Part shown: positions 7,900 to 16,246 of the stretch, piece by piece
Numbering within the stretch: the stretch's first letter is position 1
Layout of the letters: each line of letters starts with the position of its first letter
Origin: Sphaerothrix epifaneia
Lineage (GTDB): Bacteria; Cyanobacteriota; Cyanobacteriia; Phormidesmidales; Phormidesmidaceae
Reading direction: 5' to 3'
Length of the DNA: 64,000 nucleotides
Assembly: GCF_042788235.1 (NCBI RefSeq)
Contig: NZ_JBHZOL010000065.1
Location: 58,170 to 122,169, forward strand
Notes under the pieces: generated by a model
Told to the model about the DNA's origin: nothing
Databases searched by the model: none
Seen by the model: only the letters and a program-made list of their open reading frames with translations
Program-made: the position numbers and the translations under genes

Positions 7900-9339
7900 A
7901 TGACATTTTCAATGCCCATCTCCGATCGCGTCAAAGCCTTTTTAGAGGAGAAAGTTTTTTTAGGTCAGCCTTTGACCCTAGAACTCACAGCCATCCTGCT
8001 GGTCTACTTTGTTCAAGGAATTGTTGGGTTAGCACGGTTAGCCGTTAGCTTCTTTCTCAAAGATACGATTGGGCTTAACCCAGCTGAAGTAGCTGCGCTA
8101 ACCGGTATCGCTACGTTGCCGTGGACGATCAAACCCGTCTTTGGCTTTCTCTCAGATGGATGGCCTCTGTTTAATTATCGCCGTCGTCCTTATCTGATTT
8201 TGGCGGGGGTTTTAGGTGCAATTGCCTGGATTTTGATGGCAACGGTAGTGAATACGGCTGGAACCGCGATCGCCGCAATTACGCTCAGTTCCCTATCCAT
8301 CGCTGTCAGCGACGTCATTGTAGATTCACTGGTAGTTGAACGCGCTCGTCAGGAGTCACAAAGCGCTGTTGGTTCCATTCAGTCTTTAGCTTGGGGAGCA
8401 ACAGCGCTAGGCGGGCTAATTACAGCTTATCTGGGTGGATTACTGCTACAGCAATTTAGCACCCGCTTTATCTTTGGCATTACAGCCATTTTTCCGCTCA
8501 TCGTCTCGCTAGTTGCCGGATTGATTAGTGAAGATCCGGTGACCCAAGCGCCTAGTTTTGCTGTCGTTCGTGGCCAGATTCAGCAGTTGTGGGGAGCCAT
8601 CCGCCAAAAAGCTATTTGGATGCCAGCTCTGTTTTTGTTTTTGTGGCAGGCGACACCCACCGCTGACGCAGCTTTTTTCTTCTTTACGACCAACGAATTG
8701 GGATTTGAGCCAGAGTTTTTAGGACGAGTAAGATTGGTGACCAGTCTGGCTGCTTTGCTAGGTATTTGGATTTTTCAGCGTTTTTTGCGCTCTGTTTCGT
8801 TTCGGCGTATCTTTGCCTGGTCTACCGTCTTATCAGCCCTGCTAGGAATGACCATGCTGCTGCTGGTCACTCATGCCAATCGCACTTTGGGCATTGATGA
8901 CCACTGGTTCAGCTTGGGTGACAGCTTAGTACTAACGGTTATGGGAGAAATTGCTTTCATGCCAGTGCTGGTACTATCAGCCCGTCTATGCCCACCTGGC
9001 GTAGAGGCAACCCTATTTGCCTTGTTAATGTCGATTGTGAATTTAGCAGGGCTACTTTCTCATGAATTTGGCGCGTTGCTAACGCACTGGTTAAGTATTA
9101 GCGAAACAAATTTCGATCGCCTCTGGCTCTTGGTTTTGATCACTAACTTCAGCACCCTTTTACCTTTGCCCTTACTCTTTTTGCTGCCAGGTACCTCAGC
9201 TCAAACGGAGACAGCCATCGAGGAATCAACCGAACAACTCACGACCGGGAAGCCATCTGTCAATTTGGTCGCTATTCGCCAAGAACTGCCCGAAACACCT
9301 GTGGCCGTTGGCAAGCTCGATTTAGAACTGCAAAAATAA
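7900..9339 (+). CDS. BT1-family folate/biopterin transporter
   Basis: Major-facilitator-type carrier with about 12 membrane helices and 479 residues. Family features include an N-terminal helix with VQGIVGLARLAVSFFLKD, the loop GFLSDGWPLFNYRRRPYL between helices 2 and 3, and SDVIVDSLVVERARQES, which is typical of BT1 transporters. Cyanobacterial and plastid members move folates; substrate here is inferred from the family. The frame opens at a TTG (7855), but the ATG at 7900 or the one at 7912 is more credible. The C-terminal 50 residues are hydrophilic and variable. It precedes the carotenoid oxygenase by about 90 bases, and cotranscription is possible. Confidence 0.88.
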   Translation: MTFSMPISDRVKAFLEEKVFLGQPLTLELTAILLVYFVQGIVGLARLAVSFFLKDTIGLNPAEVAALTGIATLPWTIKPVFGFLSDGWPLFNYRRRPYLILAGVLGAIAWILMATVVNTAGTAIAAITLSSLSIAVSDVIVDSLVVERARQESQSAVGSIQSLAWGATALGGLITAYLGGLLLQQFSTRFIFGITAIFPLIVSLVAGLISEDPVTQAPSFAVVRGQIQQLWGAIRQKAIWMPALFLFLWQATPTADAAFFFFTTNELGFEPEFLGRVRLVTSLAALLGIWIFQRFLRSVSFRRIFAWSTVLSALLGMTMLLLVTHANRTLGIDDHWFSLGDSLVLTVMGEIAFMPVLVLSARLCPPGVEATLFALLMSIVNLAGLLSHEFGALLTHWLSISETNFDRLWLLVLITNFSTLLPLPLLFLLPGTSAQTETAIEESTEQLTTGKPSVNLVAIRQELPETPVAVGKLDLELQK

Positions 9340-9426
9340 TTTTTCTATTGAAAGCAGCTATCCCTACTGAGATGTTGCCGTTTGTCTGAGCCTACCAACA
9401 GTTAATTAAATCTCCCGCAAAGCGCC

Positions 9427-10920
9427 ATGCAATCTATTGAAAATCCAATGCAAACCTTGTCTCACCAAAACTTCGCAATGGAGGATTGGCGCGGCGGTTA
9501 TCGTTCTCAGCCTGAAGAATTTGCTTACTGGATTGACGAAGTTGAAGGACAAATTCCGCCTGAGCTAGAAGGCACCTACTTTCGCAATGGCCCAGGATTA
9601 CTCGATATTGGCGGCTACGAGCTTCGTCATCCTTTTGATGGTGATGGCATGATTAACGCGATCGCGCTTTCAAAGGGGCGTGCCTTTTATCGCAATCGCT
9701 TTGTTCGCACTGAGGGATACGTCGCCGAGCAAAAAGCAAGAAAGCCCTTGTTTCGAGGTGTCTTTGGTACCCAAAAGCCAGGTGGCTGGTTCGCCAATGC
9801 CTTTGATCTACGGCTTAAAAATATTGCTAACACAAACATCATTCACTGGGGCGGTAAGCTGCTAGCGCTTTGGGAAGCAGCAGAACCCCATCGCTTAGAC
9901 CCACACACGCTGGAAACTCTCGGACTAGAATATCTCGACGGGGCGCTACAAGCTGGCTCTGCCTTCGCTGCGCATCCTAAAATTGATCCCAGCTGCGATC
10001 GCCTAGGGGGTGAACCCTGTCTGGTTAACTTTGCAGTCAAACCTGGCCTCTCAACCACCATTACCCTCTACGAATTTAATCCCCTTGGGCAACTGATTAA
10101 CCAGCATAGCCACTCGGTAGCAGGCTTTGCCTTTTTGCACGACTTCGCGATTACCCCTCACTACGCCATCTTTTTTCAAAACCCTGTCACTTTCAACCCG
10201 CTCCCTTATGTGTTGGGTTTGAAAGGGGCTGCCGAATGCATTGAGTTCAATCCGAAAGCTCCGACACGGGTCATCTTGATTCCTCGCAGTGGCAAAGGTA
10301 AGGTCAAAATTTTAGAGACTGATCCTTGCTTTGTTTTCCATCATGCCAATGCGTTTGAGCAAGAAGAGAAAATTTACATCGATTCTATTTGCTATACAGG
10401 CTTTCCCACTCTCGACGAAGGCAGCAGCTATCATCAGGTTGATTTTTCAGCCATTCCCGCAGGTCAACTCTGGCGCTTTACCCTTGATCTCGAAACTGAC
10501 TCAGCCCGTTCTGAACAGTTGATTCAGCGCTGTTGTGAGTTTCCTAGTTTGCATCCTGCTCAAATAGGGCAGCCTTACCGTTTTGTCTATTTGGGATCAG
10601 CCCACGCCGCTACTGGCAATGCTCCTTTACAGGCAGTGCTTAAACATGACTTAACAACGGGAGAACAACAAATTTGGAGCGCCGCTCCTAAAGGGTTTAC
10701 CGGAGAGCCTTTGTTTATTCCTAGACCGGGAGCAACCGCCGATGATGATGGTTGGCTGCTAATCTTACTCTACGATGCCGAGCGGCGCTGCTCAGAATTG
10801 GCAATTCTTTCGGCTCAGTCATTTGCTCAAGGGCCTATTGCGCGGCTAAAGCTGCGTCACCATGTTCCCTATGGACTACATGGTAGCTTTACGCATCAGT
10901 ATTTTGGCCCTCACATATAG
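9427..10920 (+). CDS. apocarotenoid oxygenase (carotenoid cleavage dioxygenase family)
   Basis: Non-haem iron dioxygenase that splits a carotenoid or apocarotenoid double bond to give retinal-type aldehydes. The four iron-ligand histidines are H183, H238, H305 (in FHHANAF) and H485, almost the same numbering as Synechocystis apocarotenoid-15,15'-oxygenase. The seven-bladed propeller motifs PPELEGTYFRNGPG near the start and GLHGSF at the end are present. The length of 497 fits the family. The start ATG (9427) is used; internal ATGs at codons 8 and 18 are possible. The protein probably acts on membrane-dissolved substrates. Substrate specificity cannot be read from the sequence. Confidence 0.92.
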   Translation: MQSIENPMQTLSHQNFAMEDWRGGYRSQPEEFAYWIDEVEGQIPPELEGTYFRNGPGLLDIGGYELRHPFDGDGMINAIALSKGRAFYRNRFVRTEGYVAEQKARKPLFRGVFGTQKPGGWFANAFDLRLKNIANTNIIHWGGKLLALWEAAEPHRLDPHTLETLGLEYLDGALQAGSAFAAHPKIDPSCDRLGGEPCLVNFAVKPGLSTTITLYEFNPLGQLINQHSHSVAGFAFLHDFAITPHYAIFFQNPVTFNPLPYVLGLKGAAECIEFNPKAPTRVILIPRSGKGKVKILETDPCFVFHHANAFEQEEKIYIDSICYTGFPTLDEGSSYHQVDFSAIPAGQLWRFTLDLETDSARSEQLIQRCCEFPSLHPAQIGQPYRFVYLGSAHAATGNAPLQAVLKHDLTTGEQQIWSAAPKGFTGEPLFIPRPGATADDDGWLLILLYDAERRCSELAILSAQSFAQGPIARLKLRHHVPYGLHGSFTHQYFGPHI

Positions 10921-10996
10921 GTAATTTATGTGACAAAGCTGGGTATACTAGCCATGCTTGTAATGAGGCTTGAGTCGCATTGCCCCAGCGCCAACT

Positions 10997-11326
10997 ATGT
11001 TCCTGAAATCTCACACTGTTTGCTATCGGTTAACCCCCAAAAAAGAAGGTTATCGCTTAGAGCTGTGGGAACCCGCCATCCCCAACAGCCTTTCCCGCAA
11101 ACCTTACTGCTTTATGGTGAGCTATGGAGTGAAATCTAAAGGAGAAGCCCAGCAAATACTCAACGGTTATCTCGTTGCTAACGGGGGGCAGGCTGCTGAT
11201 ATTTCTAACATTTCAATCAGTACAGCAGACGGTAAGGTATATACAACCTCTTACTGGCCTTTGGCGGGCACCTGCGGTGTAGCCGAAGAAACGCAGCTGA
11301 TCTACCACTCCTTAGAGCGTAATTAG
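10997..11326 (+). CDS. hypothetical protein, 109 residues
   Basis: An open frame with protein-like composition but no recognised family. It can be extended to a TTG at 10970 (118 residues). The ATG at 10997 is preferred though neither has a clear ribosome site. It contains basic and aromatic stretches (CYRLTPKKEGYRLELWEP) and a glycine-rich middle, no membrane helix and no signal peptide. An overlapping frame on the same strand (10930-11139) is shorter and less protein-like. It follows the carotenoid oxygenase by about 75 bases, but no functional link can be drawn. Confidence 0.5.
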   Translation: MFLKSHTVCYRLTPKKEGYRLELWEPAIPNSLSRKPYCFMVSYGVKSKGEAQQILNGYLVANGGQAADISNISISTADGKVYTTSYWPLAGTCGVAEETQLIYHSLERN

Positions 11327-11384
11327 CCATTAGGCGCTTTGCCAACGGCTGTAGCCCAACTACTAAAGGTGAAGTATTTAGATT

Positions 11385-11434
11385 GCTGAAAGCTTAGTCA
11401 CAAAACCCTTTTCATTTTGCCGACAGTCTTTAGC
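11385..11434 (-). repeat. dispersed intergenic repeat, copy B
   Basis: Copy in the minus orientation, with the core GGCAAAATGAAAAGGGTTTT and the flanks GCTAAAGAC and CTTTCAGC. It sits between the 3' ends of two convergent genes. Confidence 0.6.
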
Positions 11435-11465
11435 TTAATTGCCTGCTGAGGCATCCGTTTTGCTT

Positions 11466-11960
11466 TCACTCTATTTGCTCTATTTCTTCGATATAGCGTT
11501 CACCCAAGTCTTCATTCACTACCCGAATATTCTCTTGTCGAACTTGTCCTTTAATTAGGATTTCATCCCCCAAGGCTGGCTGATTGGTCTGCGTCACAAT
11601 CCAAATCAGTCCGGTTTCATCTTGAAGCTGATAAACCCAACCATCTAATAAAGGTACCTGTTGCTGCACCTTACCCTGCAGATAGATAGGATGCTCAGGT
11701 AAGGGGTGGTTGTGGACATCGGCGATCGCTTTAACTTGACCATTTAAGCGAACAGGTTTAGGGACTGCCAAGTTAGCGATAGGGTTACTACCGCTATCAG
11801 TCAAGCGACAGCCCAATAGGTTTGTTCCCAACAGCAACAAGCCAAAGAAAAAACAAGCCCGATAGACGCGTAATATGAGGTAAGGGCGATGCAAAAAAGT
11901 TACGTGAGAAACTAAAGCAGGGCCTTTTTTTTTATGAATGGCTGCAATTTTCGCTGTCAT
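11466..11960 (-). CDS. putative lipoprotein with an OB-fold-like domain
   Basis: A 164-residue protein. A hydrophobic segment ends in LLGTNLLGC, a good lipobox with the acylated cysteine at C51, so the mature part would be anchored to a membrane surface. The mature region has short beta strands (VRLNGQVKAIADV, GWVYQLQDETGLIWIVTQ, GDEILIKGQVR) of an OB-fold or nucleic-acid-binding-like type. From the ATG the n-region is unusually long; a TTG at 11894 would give a normal lipoprotein signal and may be the true start. Its start is 23 bases from the divergent folD start. Function unknown. Confidence 0.7.
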   Translation of the reverse strand: MTAKIAAIHKKKGPALVSHVTFLHRPYLILRVYRACFFFGLLLLGTNLLGCRLTDSGSNPIANLAVPKPVRLNGQVKAIADVHNHPLPEHPIYLQGKVQQQVPLLDGWVYQLQDETGLIWIVTQTNQPALGDEILIKGQVRQENIRVVNEDLGERYIEEIEQIE

Positions 11961-11983
11961 TGCTCACCTATGCATGTTTTAGT

Positions 11984-12868
11984 ATGGCGCAAATTCTTGA
12001 TGGCAAATCCCTGGCCCAGCAAATTCAAGCTCAACTAAGAGAAAAAATTCAGACGTTAGAACCGCAGTTGGGTAGACCTCCGGGTTTAGCCGTGTTGATG
12101 GTTGGTGATAATCCGGCGAGTGCGGCTTACGTCCGCAATAAAGAACGGGCTTGCGATCGCGTTGGCATTGCTTCTTTTGGTCAGCATCTACCCACCTCAA
12201 TAAGCCAGACAGAACTGACTCAGATTATCCATCAGCTTAACCGAGACGAACGTATTGATGGCATTTTAGTGCAATTGCCGCTACCAGATCATCTAGACGA
12301 TGTCGCTTTGCTCACAGAAATTGCGCCTCACAAGGATGCAGATGGTTTGCATCCGACTAACCTAGGACATTTGGTTCGCAAAGAAGTGGGGCTAAGAAGC
12401 TGTACACCAGCTGGCATTATGCGACTGCTCCAGGCTTATGAAATTGATCCGGCAGGGCAACAAGCGGTCGTTTTGGGGCGGAGTATTTTGGTGGGTAAGC
12501 CAATGGCGCTAATGCTGCTAGAAGCCGATGCTACCGTGACCATTGCCCATTCGCGATCGCAGGATCTCGCTAGTTTGACGCAAGCAGCTGATATTTTGGT
12601 GGTAGCGATTGGCCGTCCAGGATTAATTACACCTGATATGGTCAAACCGGGTAGCACCATCATTGATGTTGGGATTAATCGTATCACTGATGATCACGGG
12701 CAGTCACAACTGGTCGGAGATGTTCAATATGATCAGGTTGCTCCGTTAGTGGAAGCAATCACACCTGTCCCTGGCGGCGTCGGCCCCATGACTGTGGCCA
12801 TGCTGTTGCAAAATACAGTATGGAGCTACTGTAGACAACACAACCTTTTAGAAGCATTTTCTGCCTAA
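11984..12868 (+). CDS. folD: FolD bifunctional methylene-THF dehydrogenase/cyclohydrolase
   Basis: Interconverts 5,10-methylene-, methenyl- and 10-formyl-tetrahydrofolate, supplying one-carbon units. The ATG at 11984 gives 294 residues, the family length; the TTG at 11960 only adds a non-conserved tail. Y49 and the catalytic K53 lie in YVRNKERAC; the substrate loop has ILVQLPLPDH (94-103) and KDADGLHP; the Rossmann part has GRSILVGKPMALMLL; and the C-terminal signature PVPGGVGPMTVAMLL is complete. It is read divergently from the lipoprotein gene and lies 43 bases before crtE, with which it may be cotranscribed. Confidence 0.96.
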   Translation: MAQILDGKSLAQQIQAQLREKIQTLEPQLGRPPGLAVLMVGDNPASAAYVRNKERACDRVGIASFGQHLPTSISQTELTQIIHQLNRDERIDGILVQLPLPDHLDDVALLTEIAPHKDADGLHPTNLGHLVRKEVGLRSCTPAGIMRLLQAYEIDPAGQQAVVLGRSILVGKPMALMLLEADATVTIAHSRSQDLASLTQAADILVVAIGRPGLITPDMVKPGSTIIDVGINRITDDHGQSQLVGDVQYDQVAPLVEAITPVPGGVGPMTVAMLLQNTVWSYCRQHNLLEAFSA

Positions 12869-12911
12869 ATTAGCCCCTTCTATAGATAGATAACGATTGA
12901 GCAGTAACCCA

Positions 12912-13832
12912 ATGGTGCTAACCAACTTCCCTCATTCACAAGCGACTCCTTTTGACCTGTCGGCTTACCTCATAGAACGCAAGCAGCAGGTTGAGACAGC
13001 CCTTGAGCAGGCGATCGCCGTGGTTTATCCTGAGCGCATTTATGAGTCAATGCGCTATTCCTTGATGGCAGGGGGCAAGCGGCTCCGCCCGATCTTGTGT
13101 TTGGCCACGGCTGAGCTAGTAGGCGGGACGATAGAAATGGCCATGCCTACTGCCTGCGCCCTCGAAATGGTGCATACTATGTCGCTCATCCACGACGACC
13201 TGCCCGCCATGGATAACGATGACTTTCGCCGGGGAAAGCCGACCAACCACAAAGCATATGGTGAAGACATTGCCATTTTGGCTGGCGATGCTTTGTTGGC
13301 CTATGCTTTTGAATTTATTGCTACCCAAACTCAGCAAGTACCTGCTGATCGGCTGTTGCGTGTGATTGCTCACTTGGGCAAGGCCGCTGGAGCTGCGGGT
13401 CTAGTAGGCGGACAGGTTGTAGATCTAGAGTCGGAAGGTAAGTCGGAAGTAGGTGTCGAAACCTTAAATTTCATTCATCTGCACAAAACGGCTGCTTTGC
13501 TGGAATCTTCTGTCGTTTCAGGGGCAATGCTGGCAGGAGCGCAGCAGTCTGACATTGAACGGCTATCTCGCTATGCTCAGCACATTGGCTTAGCCTTTCA
13601 AATTGTGGATGATGTCTTAGATATCACCTCAACCCAAGAAGAGCTAGGCAAGTCTATTGGCAAAGACATGCAGGCTCAAAAGGTGACTTACCCTAGCATT
13701 TGGGGAATTGATGAGTCTAAACGGCAAGCCCAAAAACTGGTGGAAGACGCAAAGCAAGAACTGCAAGTTTTTGGCGATCGCAGGCGACCCTTGGCCGCCC
13801 TTGCAGACTACATCACAGCTCGTACACATTGA
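12912..13832 (+). CDS. crtE: geranylgeranyl diphosphate synthase
   Basis: Head-to-tail prenyl transferase that makes C20 diphosphate for carotenoids, phytol and quinones. From the ATG at 12912 it has 306 residues. The first aspartate-rich motif is DDLPAMD (D95, D96, D101) and the second is DDVLD (D233, D234, D237). GGKRLRP (54-60) binds isopentenyl diphosphate. Cyanobacterial CrtE proteins look like this, and chain length is inferred from them. A TTG at 12897 is in frame but less likely. The DUF212 gene follows 12 bases later, so the two are almost certainly one operon, with folD just upstream. Confidence 0.95.
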   Translation: MVLTNFPHSQATPFDLSAYLIERKQQVETALEQAIAVVYPERIYESMRYSLMAGGKRLRPILCLATAELVGGTIEMAMPTACALEMVHTMSLIHDDLPAMDNDDFRRGKPTNHKAYGEDIAILAGDALLAYAFEFIATQTQQVPADRLLRVIAHLGKAAGAAGLVGGQVVDLESEGKSEVGVETLNFIHLHKTAALLESSVVSGAMLAGAQQSDIERLSRYAQHIGLAFQIVDDVLDITSTQEELGKSIGKDMQAQKVTYPSIWGIDESKRQAQKLVEDAKQELQVFGDRRRPLAALADYITARTH

Positions 13833-13844
13833 GGTTGGCGACAC

Positions 13845-14300
13845 ATGCGGGACGTTAGCGAGATCTTAGATAATCATGTGCTTTTAGTGGCGCTAATTGC
13901 CTGTTTAGTGGCTCAGGTCCTCAAAGCCATTATTGAGTATTTACGACACGGCAAGATCAATCTACGGGTTTTGGTCGAAACGGGCGGTATGCCGAGCGCT
14001 CATTCTGCTTTAGTGACTGCTTTGGCGGGTGGGATTGGGCAAACAATGGGTTGGGCAAGTCCGGCGTTTGCCGTTACTTCTGTCTTTGCGGTCATTGTGA
14101 TGTACGACGCTGCCGGGGTACGACAAGCGGCTGGCAAACAAGCCAGAATTCTCAACCAAATTGTGGACGAGTTTTTTCAAGAAAACACTGAATTCAACGA
14201 AGATCGGCTGAAAGAACTGCTAGGGCATACCCCTGTACAGGTAATTGCTGGCTCTGCTTTAGGAGCAGCTATTTCTTGTCTGGCTGCCCCAGCCTATTGA
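13845..14300 (+). CDS. divergent PAP2-family (DUF212) membrane protein
   Basis: A 151-residue protein related to acid phosphatases and vanadium haloperoxidases, with the signature ETGGMPSAHSALVTAL (about 46-61) and a later MYDAAGVRQAAGKQA. There are about four hydrophobic segments. Part of the full PAP2 catalytic set is missing, so activity is not assured. Prenyl diphosphate or lipid phosphate hydrolysis is a guess from the family and from its position 12 bases after crtE; the pairing of crtE with a DUF212 gene is believed to recur in cyanobacteria. The ATG is preceded by the weak site GAGG. Confidence 0.9.
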   Translation: MRDVSEILDNHVLLVALIACLVAQVLKAIIEYLRHGKINLRVLVETGGMPSAHSALVTALAGGIGQTMGWASPAFAVTSVFAVIVMYDAAGVRQAAGKQARILNQIVDEFFQENTEFNEDRLKELLGHTPVQVIAGSALGAAISCLAAPAY

Positions 14301-14340
14301 CACAATTGTAGCCACTAGGGTTGACGTCCCTCAAATGGTC

Positions 14341-14400
14341 GAAAGCTTCTGATAGAGAACCTTTCATTTTGCTTTCTGTCTTTAGTCTTCTGCATTTAGC
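14341..14400 (-). repeat. dispersed intergenic repeat, copy C
   Basis: Minus-orientation copy with the core GCAAAATGAAAGGTTCTCT, nearly identical to copy F over about 19 bases. It lies between the DUF212 and DUF429 genes and ends 18 bases before the latter. Confidence 0.65.
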
Positions 14401-14418
14401 AATAGAGCGGCAATCGTC

Positions 14419-15147
14419 ATGTTCATTGGACTTGACTTAGGCTGGCTCGCCAGCTCTCGTAGCGGTGTATGTGTGCTACAGCCAGAAGCGTCAGCACTAG
14501 TCTTTGGCAGTTGGCACATTCTTAGCCCCCATCAAGCTTTGCTGGACTGGTTAGATCAAATCATTCTCAATCAGCCGCAGGTGGCGATCGCCGTTGATGC
14601 GCCTTTAATTATCCCCAATGCCAGCGGTATGCGCTTGCCCGATCGCTTATTACACCAGCACTTTGGCCGTTATCACGCTGGCTGCTATCCCGCTAATCAG
14701 AATCTGCCGTTTTATCCAGCTATGCGCGATTTCACGGCGGCGCTTGAACAGCGGGGTTTTGTTCACGCTGTCGATGGCACCACCCATGGACGCGTCATGC
14801 TAGAAGTCTATCCTCACGCCGCCAGCATTGCCCTATTCGGGCTACCCCGCATTCTTAAATACAAAAAAGGCAAAGTAACTGAGCGACGGCAAGGGTTAGC
14901 ACAGCTCTTTGCTCTACAGCAAAAATATTTTTCTAGGCTTCAGCCAAGTTTAGCGCTTGACTTCACCATTGACCTTAACCAAAAAGGGGCAGCCCTGAAA
15001 GCCTTAGAAGACAAACTCGATGCGCTGACCTGCGCTTATCTAGCGGCCTATTGGGTCTGGCACGGACAACGTCAAAATAGTATCTACGGCGATCGCCAAA
15101 GCGGCTACATCATCGTGCCGACGTTTATTCCTGGCACTGATGGCTAG
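14419..15147 (+). CDS. DUF429 family protein (RNase H-like fold)
   Basis: A 242-residue soluble protein of the DUF429 family, predicted to have a ribonuclease H-like fold. FIGLDLGW at the start provides the first acidic strand, VAIAVDAPLIIPN (about 55-67) the second, and EVYPHAA (about 131-137) is the family signature. A C-terminal KLDALTCAYLAAYW contributes a further acidic residue. Nuclease activity is predicted for the family but, to the author's knowledge, no physiological role is established. It stands between a repeat copy and the convergent secreted-protein gene, whose stop is 12 bases away. Confidence 0.85.
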   Translation: MFIGLDLGWLASSRSGVCVLQPEASALVFGSWHILSPHQALLDWLDQIILNQPQVAIAVDAPLIIPNASGMRLPDRLLHQHFGRYHAGCYPANQNLPFYPAMRDFTAALEQRGFVHAVDGTTHGRVMLEVYPHAASIALFGLPRILKYKKGKVTERRQGLAQLFALQQKYFSRLQPSLALDFTIDLNQKGAALKALEDKLDALTCAYLAAYWVWHGQRQNSIYGDRQSGYIIVPTFIPGTDG

Positions 15148-15159
15148 TTTAAACATCTG

Positions 15160-15819
15160 CTAGGGCTGAATGGCAGCAATTTCAGCCGTCAATAACATCA
15201 CTTGGCTGCTATCTACAATAAAGGTCGTAAAGTCGCGATCGCTCAACGAAGCCAGCGCCCGCCCAACTGCTGTTACGTCTGTACTTTGAGTCACCAGTAG
15301 ATAGGGCTGCTGACGATATACAACCAGTCCAATCGGTTGATTGAGTACCTGCTGCACATCAAAAGCGACTTCAAGGCGATCGAAGTAATCTACTAGTACC
15401 GCATAACCCGCTGGCAGAGGGCGGGGAGCGTAGGACGGCGCATTTGCCTGCCCCCCATTGGCCGTTTGCAAAACGGCTGTTGCTTCATCCGGGCTAGGCG
15501 GACGGGCGACAAAAGCCTGCAACCCCTCTACTTCAGTCATGTACTGTGCCCAGGCATTGGCGGTTTCCAAGCTGGTAAAACCGCCAGCGCGGACAACAAC
15601 ATCATTGAGATAGTTGCAGACCATCGCCGTACTGCTAGCAGGCAGCGCTTCTTGCACGCGATCGCGCTCGGCTGAGGTTTCGCCTCTAACCAATAGCAGA
15701 TACTCGCTGGCCGTTGGCGGCGGGCAGGGCGGGAACTCATCTTGAGCGATCGCAGGCGCGCCAACCAGACCAACCGCCGCCGCTAACATAGCTGGCAAAA
15801 CTTTAGCTTTGCTGTTCAT
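15160..15819 (-). CDS. secreted SPOR-like protein downstream of ycf54
   Basis: A secreted or periplasmic protein of 219 residues, with the signal peptide MNSKAKVLPAMLAAA... ending APAIA, cleaved before QDE. The mature part has two similar alpha-beta stretches (EYLLLVRGETSAERDRVQEAL and GYAVLVDYFDRLEVAFDVQQVL), resembling a SPOR-like duplicated fold. The function is unknown. The frame also opens at an ATG at 15843, which overlaps the ycf54 stop (TGATG). The ATG at 15819 is preferred because a site (CAGGAT) lies 6-7 bases upstream and gives a normal signal peptide. The overlap still implies one operon with ycf54. Confidence 0.75.
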   Translation of the reverse strand: MNSKAKVLPAMLAAAVGLVGAPAIAQDEFPPCPPPTASEYLLLVRGETSAERDRVQEALPASSTAMVCNYLNDVVVRAGGFTSLETANAWAQYMTEVEGLQAFVARPPSPDEATAVLQTANGGQANAPSYAPRPLPAGYAVLVDYFDRLEVAFDVQQVLNQPIGLVVYRQQPYLLVTQSTDVTAVGRALASLSDRDFTTFIVDSSQVMLLTAEIAAIQP

Positions 15820-15842
15820 AAAAATCCTGGTTGCAGTCTCCA

Positions 15843-16175
15843 TCAGCTAGCCGTTGTAGCCAAAGAAGCCAGCGGATCGGGAATAGTGGCGGAGGGAGCC
15901 TCAAACTCACCTGTGGCAACGTACTCTAGCCGGAGTTTGAGCCAGGTAATAAAGGTTGCATTAGTAGATACAACGGCGGCGGCTGGCTGAGGACATTTAG
16001 CCTTAACTGCAGCTAATTCAGGCGCTTCTAGAAATGCAGGTTGACGAATCAGCCAAAAGTCTTTTTCTTTTTCTTGCTCTTGATAGTGGCGGGTACGCTC
16101 GTTGATCACCTCTGCAAACGGTTCTTCTTCTAGCAAAAAGTGCTGGCTAGCAGCCGCATAGTAGTAGGTTGTCAT
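15843..16175 (-). CDS. ycf54: Ycf54, Mg-protoporphyrin ester cyclase partner
   Basis: Small soluble protein (110 residues) required for normal activity or assembly of the aerobic Mg-protoporphyrin IX monomethyl ester cyclase, the step that makes the fifth ring of chlorophyll. The family pattern is complete: the N-terminal TTYYYAAASQHFL, then RTRHYQEQ, DFWLIRQPAFLEAPELA, KCPQPAAAVVSTN and a C-terminal FITWLKLRLEYVATGEF. A short proline/alanine-rich tail follows. The stop overlaps an ATG of the downstream secreted protein gene. The cyclase itself is not in the window. Confidence 0.93.
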   Translation of the reverse strand: MTTYYYAAASQHFLLEEEPFAEVINERTRHYQEQEKEKDFWLIRQPAFLEAPELAAVKAKCPQPAAAVVSTNATFITWLKLRLEYVATGEFEAPSATIPDPLASLATTAS

Positions 16176-16246
16176 GGCAATTAAATGGCTAAGGTAGCAA
16201 CAAAATCATCTCCACAGGAAGTCTATTATCTAACGTTCCGCTGCTT

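Noticed and set aside
10930..11139. 69-codon plus-strand frame overlapping the 109-residue hypothetical gene
   Set aside because: Shorter than the overlapping frame, which reads more like protein; both cannot be used and the other was kept.
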